Shown in pieces: positions 1 to 10,583 of a stretch of DNA of 64,000 nucleotides. Under the pieces are notes generated by a model that was given only the letters and a program-made list of their open reading frames with translations, did not search any database and had not been told where the DNA came from. A program made the position numbers and the translations under genes. How positions within the stretch are numbered: the stretch's first letter is position 1; every line of letters starts with the position of its first letter. Origin of the DNA: Pseudocercospora fijiensis CIRAD86 (lineage: Eukaryota; Ascomycota; Dothideomycetes; Mycosphaerellales; Mycosphaerellaceae); contig NW_006921541.1 of assembly GCF_000340215.1 (NCBI RefSeq), positions 1,585,527 to 1,649,526 on the forward strand, given 5' to 3'.

Positions 1-923
1 GGTCGTGATGAACACGTTACATCTTCAACCCTGCAATCTTGATGGCTTGCGCTCATCGACAGCGGCTGTCTGACCCCGGTTGCGATAGTTCTGGTGGCAG
101 TGCGCGGCAGCACTTTCAGACTATGTTTCAGACAGGCATGAAGGTGCCGTGTAGCTCCCAACATTGCCTTTCATTTATTTCATACTCGGATGCTTTGGAC
201 CTTTTCTGCGCGCGGTGTTGATGGATCGTGATGATTTGGAGTCAAGTTCGATGGACTACGCCCCAGTTGAAGCGCGCTAAAACGCGGGATCTCGTTTGGC
301 CTGAATCGCAGCCTTAATGGGCTGTCGTGGAGGGCTTTTATGTTTCGCAGAACTCTGCACTGCTTTCATAAGGTTAGTAAATACATATCGCCCCATATTT
401 GAAAAAGGAGTATTGAATGTATTTTGTTTGCTTAGACAAGTCGGTCGCTGGAAACTTTACGATGACCACATGTGTCGTGCACAGAGCCTCAGAGATGGAT
501 GTGGCTCTCGTGCATAGAGTCTTGGAGATGGATCTGCTTCGGTGCACAGTGCGAGGCTCTGTCACATGCAGTTGACAGGATTGCACGTGGGCGATGAAGT
601 ACATGCTCGCTATTCAAGAGCATTAGCATGGGTGGATTCGAAGACATTGATGTCTACTTCAGCTAGGTTGAAATGAGTAGACGGCTTGGAGATTATCGTT
701 GGAGTGATGGGCGAGTAAAGTCCACTTCATGAAGGAAGTGAGGTGAACCGTGAAAGTCGTAGCGGATGGGATCAGGGATCTCAAGATAAGGTTTGCACTA
801 ATCCCAAAACGCGTACACCCTGGTCGATGACGATGCGAGGATGTCGCGTCTACAATTCGAGCTGCCGTCTCACAAAGTCGAAGTAATTGTGTACCATCGC
901 ACACAGCAACATCAGATCTCAAG
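1..923. other. Intergenic region upstream of UNG1
   Basis: No convincing gene. Short open frames here have no recognisable domain and overlap on both strands. A weak two-copy direct repeat of about 33 bp (477-509 and 510-541, both containing GAGATGGAT) is visible. The right end is the promoter and 5' leader of the uracil-DNA glycosylase gene. Confidence 0.6.
809..814. promoter_or_regulatory. Possible MluI cell-cycle box (ACGCGT) upstream of UNG1
   Basis: An exact ACGCGT palindrome lies 110 bp before the UNG1 start codon. In fungi this is the binding core of the MBF complex, which drives G1/S expression of DNA replication and repair genes; yeast UNG1 is cell-cycle regulated. Seen: the motif and its position. 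Inferred: function. Only one copy is present in this promoter, so chance occurrence is possible. Confidence 0.3.
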
Positions 924-1947
924 ATGTCTCTCAAGCGTAAAGCTGCCGACTTGGCAACACATGCTGTCAAAAAGCCAAAAGCAAATGCCTCAATTACTGC
1001 CTTCTTCGGTCAACCAAAACCGAACCCAGAAACATCATCCGCGAATCCATCGAAGCCAGCATCGTCACCAACCGCTCCAGCAACAATTCAGCCCAAGTTC
1101 GACAAAGACGCGTGGATCGCCAAACTGAACGATGAACAGAAACAACTCCTCAAGCTCGAAATCGAAACACTCCACGAAAGCTGGCTGGCCGTCCTCAAAG
1201 ACGAGGTCGTGAGCAAAGAGTTCCTCGACCTCAAGCGATTCCTGAAAAAAGAAGTCGAAACCGGCAAAAAAGTCTTCCCACCAAGCGAAGATGTTTACAG
1301 CTGGTATGTATGCTCCCAATCCACATCCCGATATCGTAATCGATTATAATTCCCTAACACATGCTCATCACAGGTCCCGACACACCCCCCTCCCCAACGT
1401 CAAAGCCGTAATCCTCGGTCAAGATCCCTACCACAACATCAACCAAGCCCATGGTCTCTGCTTCTCCGTCCGACCACCGACCCCCGCCCCACCCTCTCTG
1501 AAAAACATGTACATAGCCCTAAAAAAGGACTATCCAGATTTCTCCCCGCCTGCAAAAAACGGTGGTCTCCTGACACCTTGGGCAGATCGAGGCGTGCTCA
1601 TGCTCAACACTTGTCTCACGGTCCGCGCACACGAAGCGAATAGTCATGCGAAGAAGGGGTGGGAGAGGTTTACGCAGAAGGTGATTGACTCGGTGGCTAG
1701 TAAGAGGACGAAGGGAGTTGTGTTTCTGGCTTGGGGGAAGCCGGCACAGGAGAGGTGTTCGAAGCATGGGAGTTCTGGGAAGCATTTGGTTTTGAAGAGT
1801 GTGCATCCTAGTCCTTTGAGTGCGCATAAGGGGTTCTTGGATTGTGGGCATTTTAAGAAGGCGAATGAGTGGTTGGAGGAGAGGTATGGTGACGAGGGGG
1901 TCATTGATTGGAATTTGGATGTTAAGCCTGAGGATGCTGGGGTTTGA
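924..1947 (+). CDS. UNG1: Uracil-DNA glycosylase, family 1 (two exons)
   Basis: Removes uracil from DNA to start base-excision repair, in nucleus and/or mitochondria. Exons 924-1303 and 1374-1947 are joined over a 70-bp intron (GTATGT...CAG), giving 317 residues. The join restores the family sequence just before the catalytic loop. Family motifs are complete: water-activating loop GQDPYH (residues 142-147, catalytic Asp144), uracil-pocket GLCFSV (154-159), substrate Asn205 in VLMLN, and the minor-groove loop HPSPLSA starting at His271. The N-terminus is basic (KRK, KKPK: possible nuclear signal), followed by SITAFF near residue 23, a PCNA-interacting-type motif as in other nuclear UNGs. The start is the first Met of the open frame and puts the PIP-like motif near the N-terminus. 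The gene is convergent with the gene at 2150-3271, 202 bp away. Nothing is missing or broken. Confidence 0.95.
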
Positions 1948-2149
1948 GTTGCATTGCTCATCACAGGAAGAGAAAGGCATGAGAGCGAAGGTGTTCAGGC
2001 GTTGGTCGTTTCTGTTGCTGGAAGAAAAATGTAAAGATCCATGTCCTCAAGGCTGCCGATAAGTTGGAAACTGTAAAAGCGCTATGCAGTTGATAGTCCA
2101 ATGGTTGTTGTACAATACGTACTGTCATCCCGTCATGATCTCATACTAT

Positions 2150-3271
2150 CTACAACTCCTCGTGTACCAGATCCTCCTCATCATCCGAAAACAACTCCTC
2201 AACCGTCTCCTTAGCTTTCTCCTTCGCTTGTTCCGCCTTCTTCTTCGCCGCTTCCAACTTGTCCTTAACAGCCGTAGGCATACCACCCGCAGCAGCACCT
2301 CCCTTCCCACCAGGAGCCGGCTGACCACCCATCATAGGTCCCAGACCAGCCATAATACTCTCCAACTTCCCACCCTTCATCGGTCTCTTCTTCATAGCAG
2401 CCTCACAAGGCTTAGGCGGAGCCGGTCTGGTTTCATCCCTAACAACATTCCCAACCTCCTGATACTTAGCATTACCGCGAAAAAACTTCACCCAATGCGC
2501 AAGCGTCTCCTCAACCTTCTCCAGCGCCTCCTTCTCATCCTGCACCCGTCTCTTCAGCTTCTCCTCCTCCGTAACCTCCCCAAACCTCTCAATCGCCTTA
2601 GCCGCCATATTCGCAATCATTTCCTTCGGCATAGCCTCAAGAGCCGCGAGATCGCCCTCATAATCCCCGGAAGCGGCACCTTGCAACATCTCATCCATCC
2701 ATTTCGGCATAAACATGACTTCCACATCCTCCATCCTCCACGTAAACTGTTCCGCCTCGTCCCAACATTCCGTAACCCAGGCTCGAGTCGCATCTTTGCC
2801 GACGAAATGGTTGTAGTGCCCTCTTGGTCCATAGAAAGCCGGGGAAGCCGAGACGTCGAAAATCGTGCCGTTGATGCCGAGATAGATGGGTTTTTCGGGG
2901 TCGGTGCCGTCGTAGGCTTTGAGGTCTTCTTCGGTGAGGGAGATTTGGCCGGTGACTTCTTGGGCTTGGGCTCCGAAGGCGGGAGCGGAGGCACGGGGGC
3001 GGTTGAGGGCGTTGTCGATCCATGGGTATTTCTCGTTGACCCAGCTTGCGAATGGACCGGGTGGGGAGCGATTGTCGACTTTGTAGTAGAAGATCGAGCC
3101 GAGTACGAGAGTGAAGGCGAGGAACATGCCTGCCACGACGAAGATGTTGGGTTCGAGATCGACATCGCTGGATTGTTTTGGTCGCTTTGTTTTAGACTTG
3201 TCTTCCTCTTCTGGTTGTCGTGTGGGCTCACAGGCCTTGGGGACTGGTTTGCGAGCGCGGACTTCCGCCAT
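2150..3271 (-). CDS. Membrane-anchored MAPR / cytochrome b5-like heme-binding protein
   Basis: Single exon, 373 residues. One transmembrane segment lies at about residues 43-63 after a charged N-terminus (no cleavable signal), so it is probably a tail-out protein of the ER or another endomembrane. Residues about 111-190 form a cytochrome b5-like domain of the membrane-associated progesterone receptor (MAPR/Dap1/PGRMC) type, with YLGINGTIFDVSASPAFYGP and then GHYNHFVGKDATRA. The tyrosines in FYGP..GHY correspond to the heme-coordinating tyrosines of PGRMC1; the b5 histidine pair is not used in this family. After the domain comes a charged helical region (about 215-290), a Gly/Met-rich stretch and a Lys/Glu-rich coiled tail ending in an acidic patch. 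It is longer than Dap1 (about 150 residues), matching the larger filamentous-fungal branch. Exact cellular role and heme binding are inferred from family only. Confidence 0.85.
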   Translation of the reverse strand: MAEVRARKPVPKACEPTRQPEEEDKSKTKRPKQSSDVDLEPNIFVVAGMFLAFTLVLGSIFYYKVDNRSPPGPFASWVNEKYPWIDNALNRPRASAPAFGAQAQEVTGQISLTEEDLKAYDGTDPEKPIYLGINGTIFDVSASPAFYGPRGHYNHFVGKDATRAWVTECWDEAEQFTWRMEDVEVMFMPKWMDEMLQGAASGDYEGDLAALEAMPKEMIANMAAKAIERFGEVTEEEKLKRRVQDEKEALEKVEETLAHWVKFFRGNAKYQEVGNVVRDETRPAPPKPCEAAMKKRPMKGGKLESIMAGLGPMMGGQPAPGGKGGAAAGGMPTAVKDKLEAAKKKAEQAKEKAKETVEELFSDDEEDLVHEEL

Positions 3272-4001
3272 CGTGAATGTGGATTGGAGCTACTAGGTAA
3301 TGGATTCCGATTTGATGTGGTTACAATGCTCTGGAGAAGGTGATTGTAGGAAACCAGACAGAAACAGAACACCTACATCTATCCACTCAGCGGTTGAGCA
3401 TTACTGTAGTATTGAAAGGCGTCAGTATTTGAGTTTGGACTTGGAGCTTGTGTTGCCGAGGCTGCCTTGTGCGATCTTCGCGGCCCAGAATCGTGGTGTG
3501 AGACACTGACTCCACTTGCAATGGACAGCCTCTCCGTGCCAGGCTTCATTCTCGATACCATGACCATAAAGACAAGTTGAAGAGATGTCTCAAGCATGAG
3601 GAGGCGAGCATGGAAACAGCAAGAGCTTGTGTGGAGATGGAGGATGGGCAAGCTGACTTCTGCCACAATCGGTACCTCTGGAGCAAGGACTTCATGCGTC
3701 GTGCCTGATTCTCAGTCGACGTAGAATACGGCACTGGAGGCGATCTCAAGAGCATGAGATGTGGAGTCCTCGAAGGATTCAAAAAGAAGATGAGACATAC
3801 GAGACGACACTATGGGGTATCAATTATGCATTGATGTGCTATACAATCCGTAAATAAACTCGCTCCGCCGCACAACGCGGATGTCAATACCTCGAAATCC
3901 TGCAGCTTAGCCCGCTGTTGTCCTTAACCTGGAGTGACACGGTGCGTTTCACGCAATTAGATGAGGCCTGGGTTGGGTCGCTAGCGTGGGCCTGGCTTTG
4001 C
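3272..4001. other. Intergenic region
   Basis: Contains the upstream region of the MAPR-like gene (right of 3271) and the 3' flank of the surface-protein gene that ends at 4002. Two small overlapping minus-strand frames (3379-3782) have no domain, no splice continuation and no distinctive composition; I do not call them genes. Confidence 0.5.
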
Positions 4002-4794
4002 TTAGACAAGCATGCAGAGCGCCACGCCGATGGCAAGAATCGAGACAGAGACGCCGACGTTGGTAGCCCCGCCTTGGTATGGGACAACGGACTCAGTTGG
4101 TACAGGTGTCGTTGGAACAGTCGTGTTTTGCGAAGGGCTGCCGCTGCCGCCGCCAGTGCCAGTGCCAGTGCCAGATGCAATGGTGCTCTGAGTCCAGCCA
4201 GGATATGTGGCGTTTGACATCGTGTATGGCGTGGGAAGAGATGTCGTCTGCTGAGAGAAGCTGAAGCTGAAGGTTGGATGTGGCATGGTGAGAGTCGAAG
4301 TGACGTGCGAGGTCGATGTCACAGTGACCTGGGACTGAGAGCCTGTCTCAGGCGAGCCGAGTGTGGACGAAACACCGCCAGCATGAGATTCAGAGCCCGT
4401 CTGAGGCGAGTCGAGAGTGGACGAAGCACTGGCAGCTGATGATGGATGCGGTGGCAGGTCATACCCATCAGAGCTGGACGGGTACACAGAGCTGACGGTG
4501 GGCAGCGACGTGGTGACTGGTCCGCCGACAGTGGAGGTCTCAGTCTGCGTGACCGGGCAAACAGTGGTCGAAGCGTGGACGATGGAGGTGACAAGCGTGA
4601 CGCTGTTTTCTGGGCAATCGCTGACGGATGGAGCGCAAGCCTCGACTGTAGTCCATTCGGTGGAATAGATGGTGCTCTCAACCAAGGCTTCCTTGATGAC
4701 GAGGAACGTGTCCCCAGCGGCGCGCTCTGTCATTCAAGTCAGCGGTGCAGTTGGGCCACGGAAGAAGATCTTGGACGAACCTGTAATGGCTGGG

Positions 4795-4825
<31 letters not shown>

Positions 4826-4868
4826 CCAGGGCGCCGAAGGCAGTCATCATGGTTGCGATGCGCTGCAT
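4002..4868 (-). CDS. Secreted Ser/Thr-rich, probably GPI-anchored surface protein (two exons)
   Basis: Exon 1 (4868-4781) encodes a signal peptide: MQRIATMMTAFGAL followed by a run of alanines. A 54-bp intron (4780-4727, GTTCGT...ACAG) joins in frame to exon 2 (4726-4002), giving about 270 residues. The mature part starts with a compact region holding a few Cys (ACAPSVSDCPE, TTVCPVTQT), then a long Ser/Thr/Pro-rich, mucin-like region with SPQTGSES/SPETGSQS repeats and a Gly-Ser spacer. It ends in a short hydrophobic tail (VGVSVSILAIGVALCMLV) with no basic stop, as in GPI-anchored cell-wall proteins. No enzymatic domain is recognised. The start is chosen because only this exon supplies a signal peptide and the splice restores frame exactly. 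The donor GTTCGT is non-consensus at position 3, so the intron needs transcript support. Likely role: cell wall or surface coat (inference). Confidence 0.7.
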
Positions 4869-7365
4869 TTTGGGGGTGGTGGTTGAGTCTGTGATATGGC
4901 GTCTGCTGGGTTGTATGATGATGAAGCGATGTGGCTTTCGAGAAGAGCAAAGGGGAAGCTTTTCAATTGTTTAGACGAAGGAGCACTGGCCATGTTTACT
5001 TGGTGACGACGCGGCGGCCGTTGCGACTGCATGTGAAGCGCGACTTCTGCCGGCGTGAAGGCAGCGGCTGCGGCAACCGCATTGCACATGGCAGGCAGGT
5101 TCGTCTCGGCAGTCTCTCAAGGTGCGATCTCGAACCGAAACATCTCTCACTGATCAATGCGACCGAATCGCAGGCTGACGAGGACATTCAAGCAGCGTCT
5201 CGAAGCAACCCTTGTGTAGCGCATCAGCCGTGGCATGGCATCTTGGTCTCCCTCCTGGCGCCGCACCTCCTCACTCCTCTGAGATGGATTCATTACGCTC
5301 AGGCTGCTCAGACCGTCGAGTCAACCGGTGCGCCAAGTTGTTTGCGTATGGAACTGACAAGACCGGGAGCGTGGTGTGTCAACGAGGATGGCACACTGCA
5401 GCTCTCAAATCACAAATCGATCGAACATTTACGAGAAGGCCATGCTGGCAAGGCGAGTCTTGAGAGGGCGAGCCTCACAATGATGCCAGACTGTTCACAC
5501 TCGGTGGGATTCTTTTGAGATCATGAATCCTCAGCCAAAGATTGAAGGCGTCTCGCAGCGGGGACTGATACACCATTCGCCCAAGTTCTCGCCGCCTGAA
5601 TTATCGCAACGCTCATGGTCTTGGCCAGGCATAAACGATCATTTCCAATATCGCAGATTACTCTGCCGGAGCTAGCACTTCGCACACGATGTCTATATGG
5701 AGATTACACCTTCAGGCATGCAGCGATTCAGCATCGTGGTCTACGTGTTGTGAGTGCTGTCAGCATCTGCAGGCTTGTGATTGCCTCTTGGCACCGCAAA
5801 TTGCGTCCAGTACGAAGCTATGCCCGTTTCCATCGGCCCAGTCATTGCAAATGTGTATACTCGCATATAACCTGACGGCTGAAAGCTGACTTGCACGCTG
5901 AGCATTTTATTGACACTACCTGAACATGGGCTTAATTTTTCCGATCAGAAATACTGCAGGTTATCTTGTCGTCTCGCGAGTACTTCGGGCGTAGCCTTGC
6001 CGGCCTGCAGACAATGGTGAAGTCTCACACTCCGGCAAGACATCTCCCATAGGACTTGACCAAAGTACTTTCCGGACGAAGGTGAGGTTATGTTCTGCTT
6101 GGCGCTGTCAATGAGCAAGAGCAAGGCTGAGCAGCGAAGGAGGAATGTAAAAGTAGGTAAGCCATATGCCAACGGCCCAACGCCAACGCCAACGCCAACG
6201 CCAATGCTCTTGACCAGCCTCAGGGGTACTCGGAGCACGAGACCTTCAAGATCTATCGATAAGCTTGCCCGCAACGTTGACATGATGAATTCATAGACAT
6301 AGATGTGAGATGTATGCAAATCCTGAGTTGTCAAAACGTGTAAGATTCTGCCCAATTTTTCAAGAACAGATATGCCGTCCGGCGAAGCGAGTGGTGATTT
6401 TTGAAGTATATCAGGTCCGTGCCTCTACCTGGGGTAACTATACCCTCTCTACTTCCTCTGCAACTTGTGGTATAGCTCCTCCAGGCTAGTCGGCGCACGA
6501 GTAAGGATACGCTTTACTCGATAGCCAAGTCCTTAGGCCTAACGATATACAACAAGTAGCCTGTTGTTGGATATCCTACATGTTTCAAGCCCCGCACGGA
6601 CTTGACCCGCTTCAAAAATCACCGCGACTCAGGCGTTACGTTCCCTGTGGCGCGGCTGCGTCGCTTGCTCAAGGCGCAAGCCGGACAGATGGCGCTTGTT
6701 TGCAAGGAAATATTCCGAAATGCAGATCTGACACTGTGAGGCCAGTTGTCGTCCCGACCATGAAGAGAAAATACGAAGGATGAGCTTCCTGAGCACGATG
6801 AATGGGAGTGCTAGTTGTTATCGGACCTGAGACAGGGGTCAGGGAAAGCATATTCAATTACCATGATGCCCGCAGAGCGCAGGAAGTGAGGACTCGATCA
6901 CTCGAAGCTGCCGCCAAGATTTCGACATAGGAGGAACGCATTGATGAGGGCGGAGGGTGTGCACAAGACATGGCAGCGTTTCCGTGTGGATTCATATGGT
7001 AGATCTAGCATTGTCGAGTGAGGCACCCAACAACCAACGGATCGAATTGCACATGCTGGACAAGGTTCTATTTGTGAAGCGTGAAGCCGCGCTAAAGTGG
7101 ACCCTGGAACCCTTCGAGTGAACACGTTGCTCCTCCTTCTTTCCAAGAGCTCGATTTCCAATTCTGGCGGTGCAAGGTTGCTATAACGCACACTTGGCCG
7201 GATCCTGCGTGTGGATGCACTAATATATTCTCCATCCACCACCAATCCGCGACTTTCCTGCAACCAACATCGACGCTACAACAACCACCACAGCTCGACC
7301 CCTCCACACCCTCCACACATACCTCGAGTCGCCATAGTCCAACACTCCTTGATACTGACCACAGA
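4869..7365. other. Intergenic region, 2.5 kb without a supported gene
   Basis: Several open frames of 60-195 codons occur on both strands, but none shows a domain, splice partners or sequence resembling its neighbours. The stretch holds a CCAACG hexanucleotide array (6169-6206), a possible degraded LTR fragment (about 6400-6585) and the PDI promoter at the right end. Confidence 0.5.
6169..6206. repeat. CCAACG hexanucleotide microsatellite
   Basis: Six imperfect consecutive copies of CCAACG, three of them perfect in a row, with CCAATG as the last. It lies in non-coding sequence. Confidence 0.7.
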
Positions 7366-9121
7366 ATGAAATACTCGCTGGGTCTAGCGGGTCTAGCTGC
7401 CCTGGCGGCGGCCTCATCGGATGTTCACGACCTCACCAAGGATACCTTCAAGACATTCGTCACCGAAAATGAACTCGTCCTGGCAGAATGTAAGTGTTCC
7501 ATCATTTGCAGGAGATTGAAATGTCGAGGGGCAAATCGCTGACTTCTGCGCATAGTCTTTGCACCGTGGTGCGGACACTGCAAGGCCCTGGCACCAGAAT
7601 ACGAAGAAGCTGCCACTGCGCTCAAAGAGAAGGGCATCGTGCTCGCGAAGGTCGACTGCACGGAACAGCAGGATCTCTGCCAGGAATACGGTGTCGAAGG
7701 ATACCCAACTCTCAAGGTCTTCCGTGGACCAGAGAACCCACATCCATACTCTGGCGCCCGCAAGGCTGATGCCATCACCTCATTCATGACCAAGCAGTCT
7801 CTTCCTGCTGTGTCGCTTCTGCAAACCGCGGAGGCTCTCGAGGAGTTCAAGACCGCCGACAAGGTCGTCCTCGTGGCCTACCACGCCGCCGACGACAAGT
7901 CATCCAACGCCACATTCACAGAAGTCGCGGAGTCTCTTCGCGATACCTATCTCTTCGGCGCTACATCAGATGCCGCTCTTGCGGAGGCTGAGGGCGTCAA
8001 GCAACCCGCAATTGTTCTCTACAAGACATACGACGAGGGCAAGGTTGTCTTCCAGGATAGTCGCGCTAAGGAGAAGATTTCGGAATGGATCAAGACCGCT
8101 GCTACTCCTTTGATCGGCGAGGTCGGCCCAGACACATACGCTGATTACATGGCTGTAAGTGACTACATTTATCTATCCAAGATTTGGCCAACTGACTTGT
8201 TTTTAGGCCGGAATCCCACTCGCATACATCTTCGCTGAGACCGCTGAGGAGCGCGAAGGGCTCTCCAAGACTCTCAAGCCAATCGCCGAGAAGTTCAAGG
8301 GCAAGGTTAACCTCGCTGTCATCGACGCCTCCCAATTCGGCCAGCACGCTGGCAACCTCAACCTCGAAGTTGGCAAGTGGCCAGCTTTCGCCATCCAGGA
8401 CACCACCAAGAACCTCAAGTTCCCGTTCTCTGAGGCCGGTGACATCAAGGACATTAGTGAGAAGAAGATCGGCAAGTTCATCGCAGACTTTGTCGCTGGC
8501 AAGCTTGAGCCAAGCATCAAGAGCGAGCCGATTCCAGAGAAGCAGGACGGACCAGTCACAATCGTCGTCGCCAAGAACTACCAGGAGGTTGTCATTGATA
8601 ACGACAAGGACGTTCTCCTCGAATTCTACGCACCATGGTGTGGTCACTGCAAGGCTCTTGCTCCCAAGTACGACGAGCTTGCCGGTCTCTACAAGGATTA
8701 CGCCGACAAGGTCATTATCGCGAAGGTTGACGCTACCGCCAACGATGTTCCAGACGAGGTCCAAGGCTTTCCAACCATCAAGCTCTTCAAGGCCGGTGCC
8801 AAGGATGCGCCAATCGACTACGACGGCGCCCGCACTATTGAGGACCTTGCTAACTTCATCCGCGACAATGGAGCTCACAAGATTGATGCCTACGTCGAGC
8901 CAGAGCCAGTCGCTGAGACCGAGACTGCCGAGACCGAGGGCATGCCAGAGCAGGCTCCTGCCGCCACTGAGAAGGCCAAGGAAGACACCAAGGAGAAGGC
9001 CAAGGAAGACACCAAGGAGAAGGCCAAGGAAGGCGTCAAGGAGAAGGTCAAGCAGGCTGCAGAGGCAGTCAAGCAGGCCGTCATCGAGGATGATGAGGTC
9101 GCTGATCACGACGAGTTGTAA
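7366..9121 (+). CDS. PDI1: Protein disulfide isomerase (three exons)
   Basis: ER-lumen thiol oxidoreductase that forms and reshuffles disulfides in secretory proteins. Exons 7366-7489, 7556-8154 and 8207-9121 (introns 66 and 52 bp, both GTAAGT) give 545 residues. An N-terminal signal peptide (MKYSLGLAGLAALAAAS) is followed by the classic a-b-b'-a' layout. The two thioredoxin domains carry active sites APWCGHCK (Cys47/Cys50 and Cys386/Cys389), and the two central domains lack Cys pairs. The protein ends in the ER-retrieval signal HDEL. Before it is an acidic/basic low-complexity tail with tandem EKAKEDTK units (about residues 510-530), longer than in yeast. First intron placement is certain because it splits the codon before FAPWCGHC. 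Its position between the RSA3 and surface-protein genes gives no functional hint. Confidence 0.97.
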
Positions 9122-9482
9122 TAATCTTTTTGGCTATGATGGTGGGAGGACCTCGTCATCTAGGGGTGATCTAGACCAGTAGGACCTGTATGAGTTACGT
9201 GTGTTTCCTCTATTCAGCCCTTGTTGAGCGCTTTTCTTTCACCTGAATTTCCTCACGTGTTCCATCAATCATTGAGCGATAGCATGTCTGCAGCATTCAC
9301 CTTGCACCCGGCCCCGCTCCTCTCAGATCTGGCCGTCTGCTCTCGTCTGCTCACAAATGACCTGCTGAGGCACAGTGCTTGCGAAGTGCTGGTCCCGTCA
9401 GTCTTCACATCTAAGGATGTATGCACCTCCACGCCATGCCCTAACTCTCCATCCTCGAAAATCTCAACACAATCACAAGACT
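9122..9482. other. Intergenic region between convergent PDI1 and RSA3
   Basis: Contains the 3' ends of both genes. Short frames here are not supported. I see no repeat or RNA gene. Confidence 0.5.
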
Positions 9483-9969
9483 TCATTCAGCCTTCTCACC
9501 AACCATGCCACCCACCATCCTCCTCTCCTCAACACTAAAACAAGCAGTGCCTTGCTTCAAAGCAGAAATCAGTAAAGGGACACTCTTCTCCTGATGAAAA
9601 TCTCCGGCACTTCTCAATTTGTCCAGGTCATTGGCGAATTCTCGGGTTGCTTGGCGAAGGTAGAAGGCTTGGAAGGAGTCTTCTGGATCTTGGGCAACGA
9701 CAACTTTCTTTTGGGTTGAGTCGGGGTCACAGCTTTGGGGGGTGGTTCCTTTTTGGTCTTGGATTTTTGGATGCTCTTGAGTCGCTTTGATAGGCTTTTG
9801 TTGTTCTGGTTCTGAAGTGATGCTTTCGCTGTCTGATGAGGAGGAGGAGGGGGAAGAAACTGTGATAGATTCAGAATGGCGAGGCTTTGTGCTGATTTCT
9901 CTCCGTCTTACCTTCTGTCCTTGCTTTTCTCTTGTTCCTCCGTTTCTTTTCTGCCTGTTTGGGAGGCAT
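9483..9969 (-). CDS. RSA3: Ribosome assembly protein 3 (two exons)
   Basis: Nucleolar factor of 60S ribosomal subunit biogenesis. Exon 1 (9969-9912) codes MPPKQAEKKRRNKRKARTE. A 52-bp intron (9911-9860, GTAAGA...ACAG) joins exon 2 (9859-9483), giving 144 residues. The C-terminal part (about residues 80-142) reads as the Rsa3 domain: FQAFYLRQATREFANDLDKL, then AGDF...PLLISALKQGT and FSVEERR. The N-terminus is strongly basic and the middle is Ser/Glu/Lys-rich, as in family members. Because the domain-bearing exon lacks an early Met, the gene is invisible to a simple start-to-stop search; splicing restores one frame from a good start. The spliced length is divisible by three with no internal stop. 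It is convergent with PDI1. Confidence 0.88.
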
Positions 9970-10583
9970 CGTGGGATATTGATTATAGGGAAGAAAGTCG
10001 ACGAGACTTTTGATAGAGCATAGAACTATATTTCTCGGTGTTGTTCTCGGCGAAATTGCTGCCGAAGAAGGTTTGCCGCCTTCCTTTCGTCCTCCACACA
10101 CCCACTCTTCGCTCGAACATCAACTTCGATCAGACGAAATGCTGGAAATGCATCATCAAAAGACATCAAGATGTACGGTGGATTCAAAGACTACGATCAG
10201 TGTCACCTGTTCGAACTTTTCTGCACCGGCCACAACAATGGTCATCGAGGCCGACCAAATGAGACGACGTCGTGCTCGAACGAGGACCAATTCAGGCAAA
10301 GCATAAAGCATCATCTTCAGACATTAATCGTAAGGTAGATCTATTCCGTGATGCACTCCAGATCCATCCAACGCCGCTCCAAGTGAACGGCAGCAACAAA
10401 TGGGTATCGTGTCGCTATGCAAGACCGCGACAAAGGCCTGCCCACACAATGCAAAAGGCCGTATACTATCCCAACTCTTGACTTTACTCATCTCTTCTCG
10501 TCGGGGTATTATTTTTAGGTTCTATTCAAAGCCGGCCCATCTCCAACATTACTTTCGTCGAAGAGAAACCAGCTCTTGCTCAT
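9970..10583. other. Intergenic region
   Basis: Upstream of RSA3 and downstream of the Ytp1-like gene. No gene, repeat or RNA seen. Small frames at 10010-10480 lack any recognisable feature. Confidence 0.5.

Noticed and set aside
2084..3343. 419-codon plus-strand frame
   Set aside because: It is the antisense shadow of the MAPR/cytochrome b5-like gene. Its translation is Leu/Arg-rich with no domain, whereas the minus strand gives a clear family protein.
4931..5518. 195-codon plus-strand frame
   Set aside because: No domain, overlaps other frames on both strands, composition not protein-like, and it begins within the upstream region of the surface-protein gene.
8102..9109. 335-codon minus-strand frame
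   Set aside because: Antisense shadow of PDI exon 3; Leu-rich low-complexity translation without motifs.
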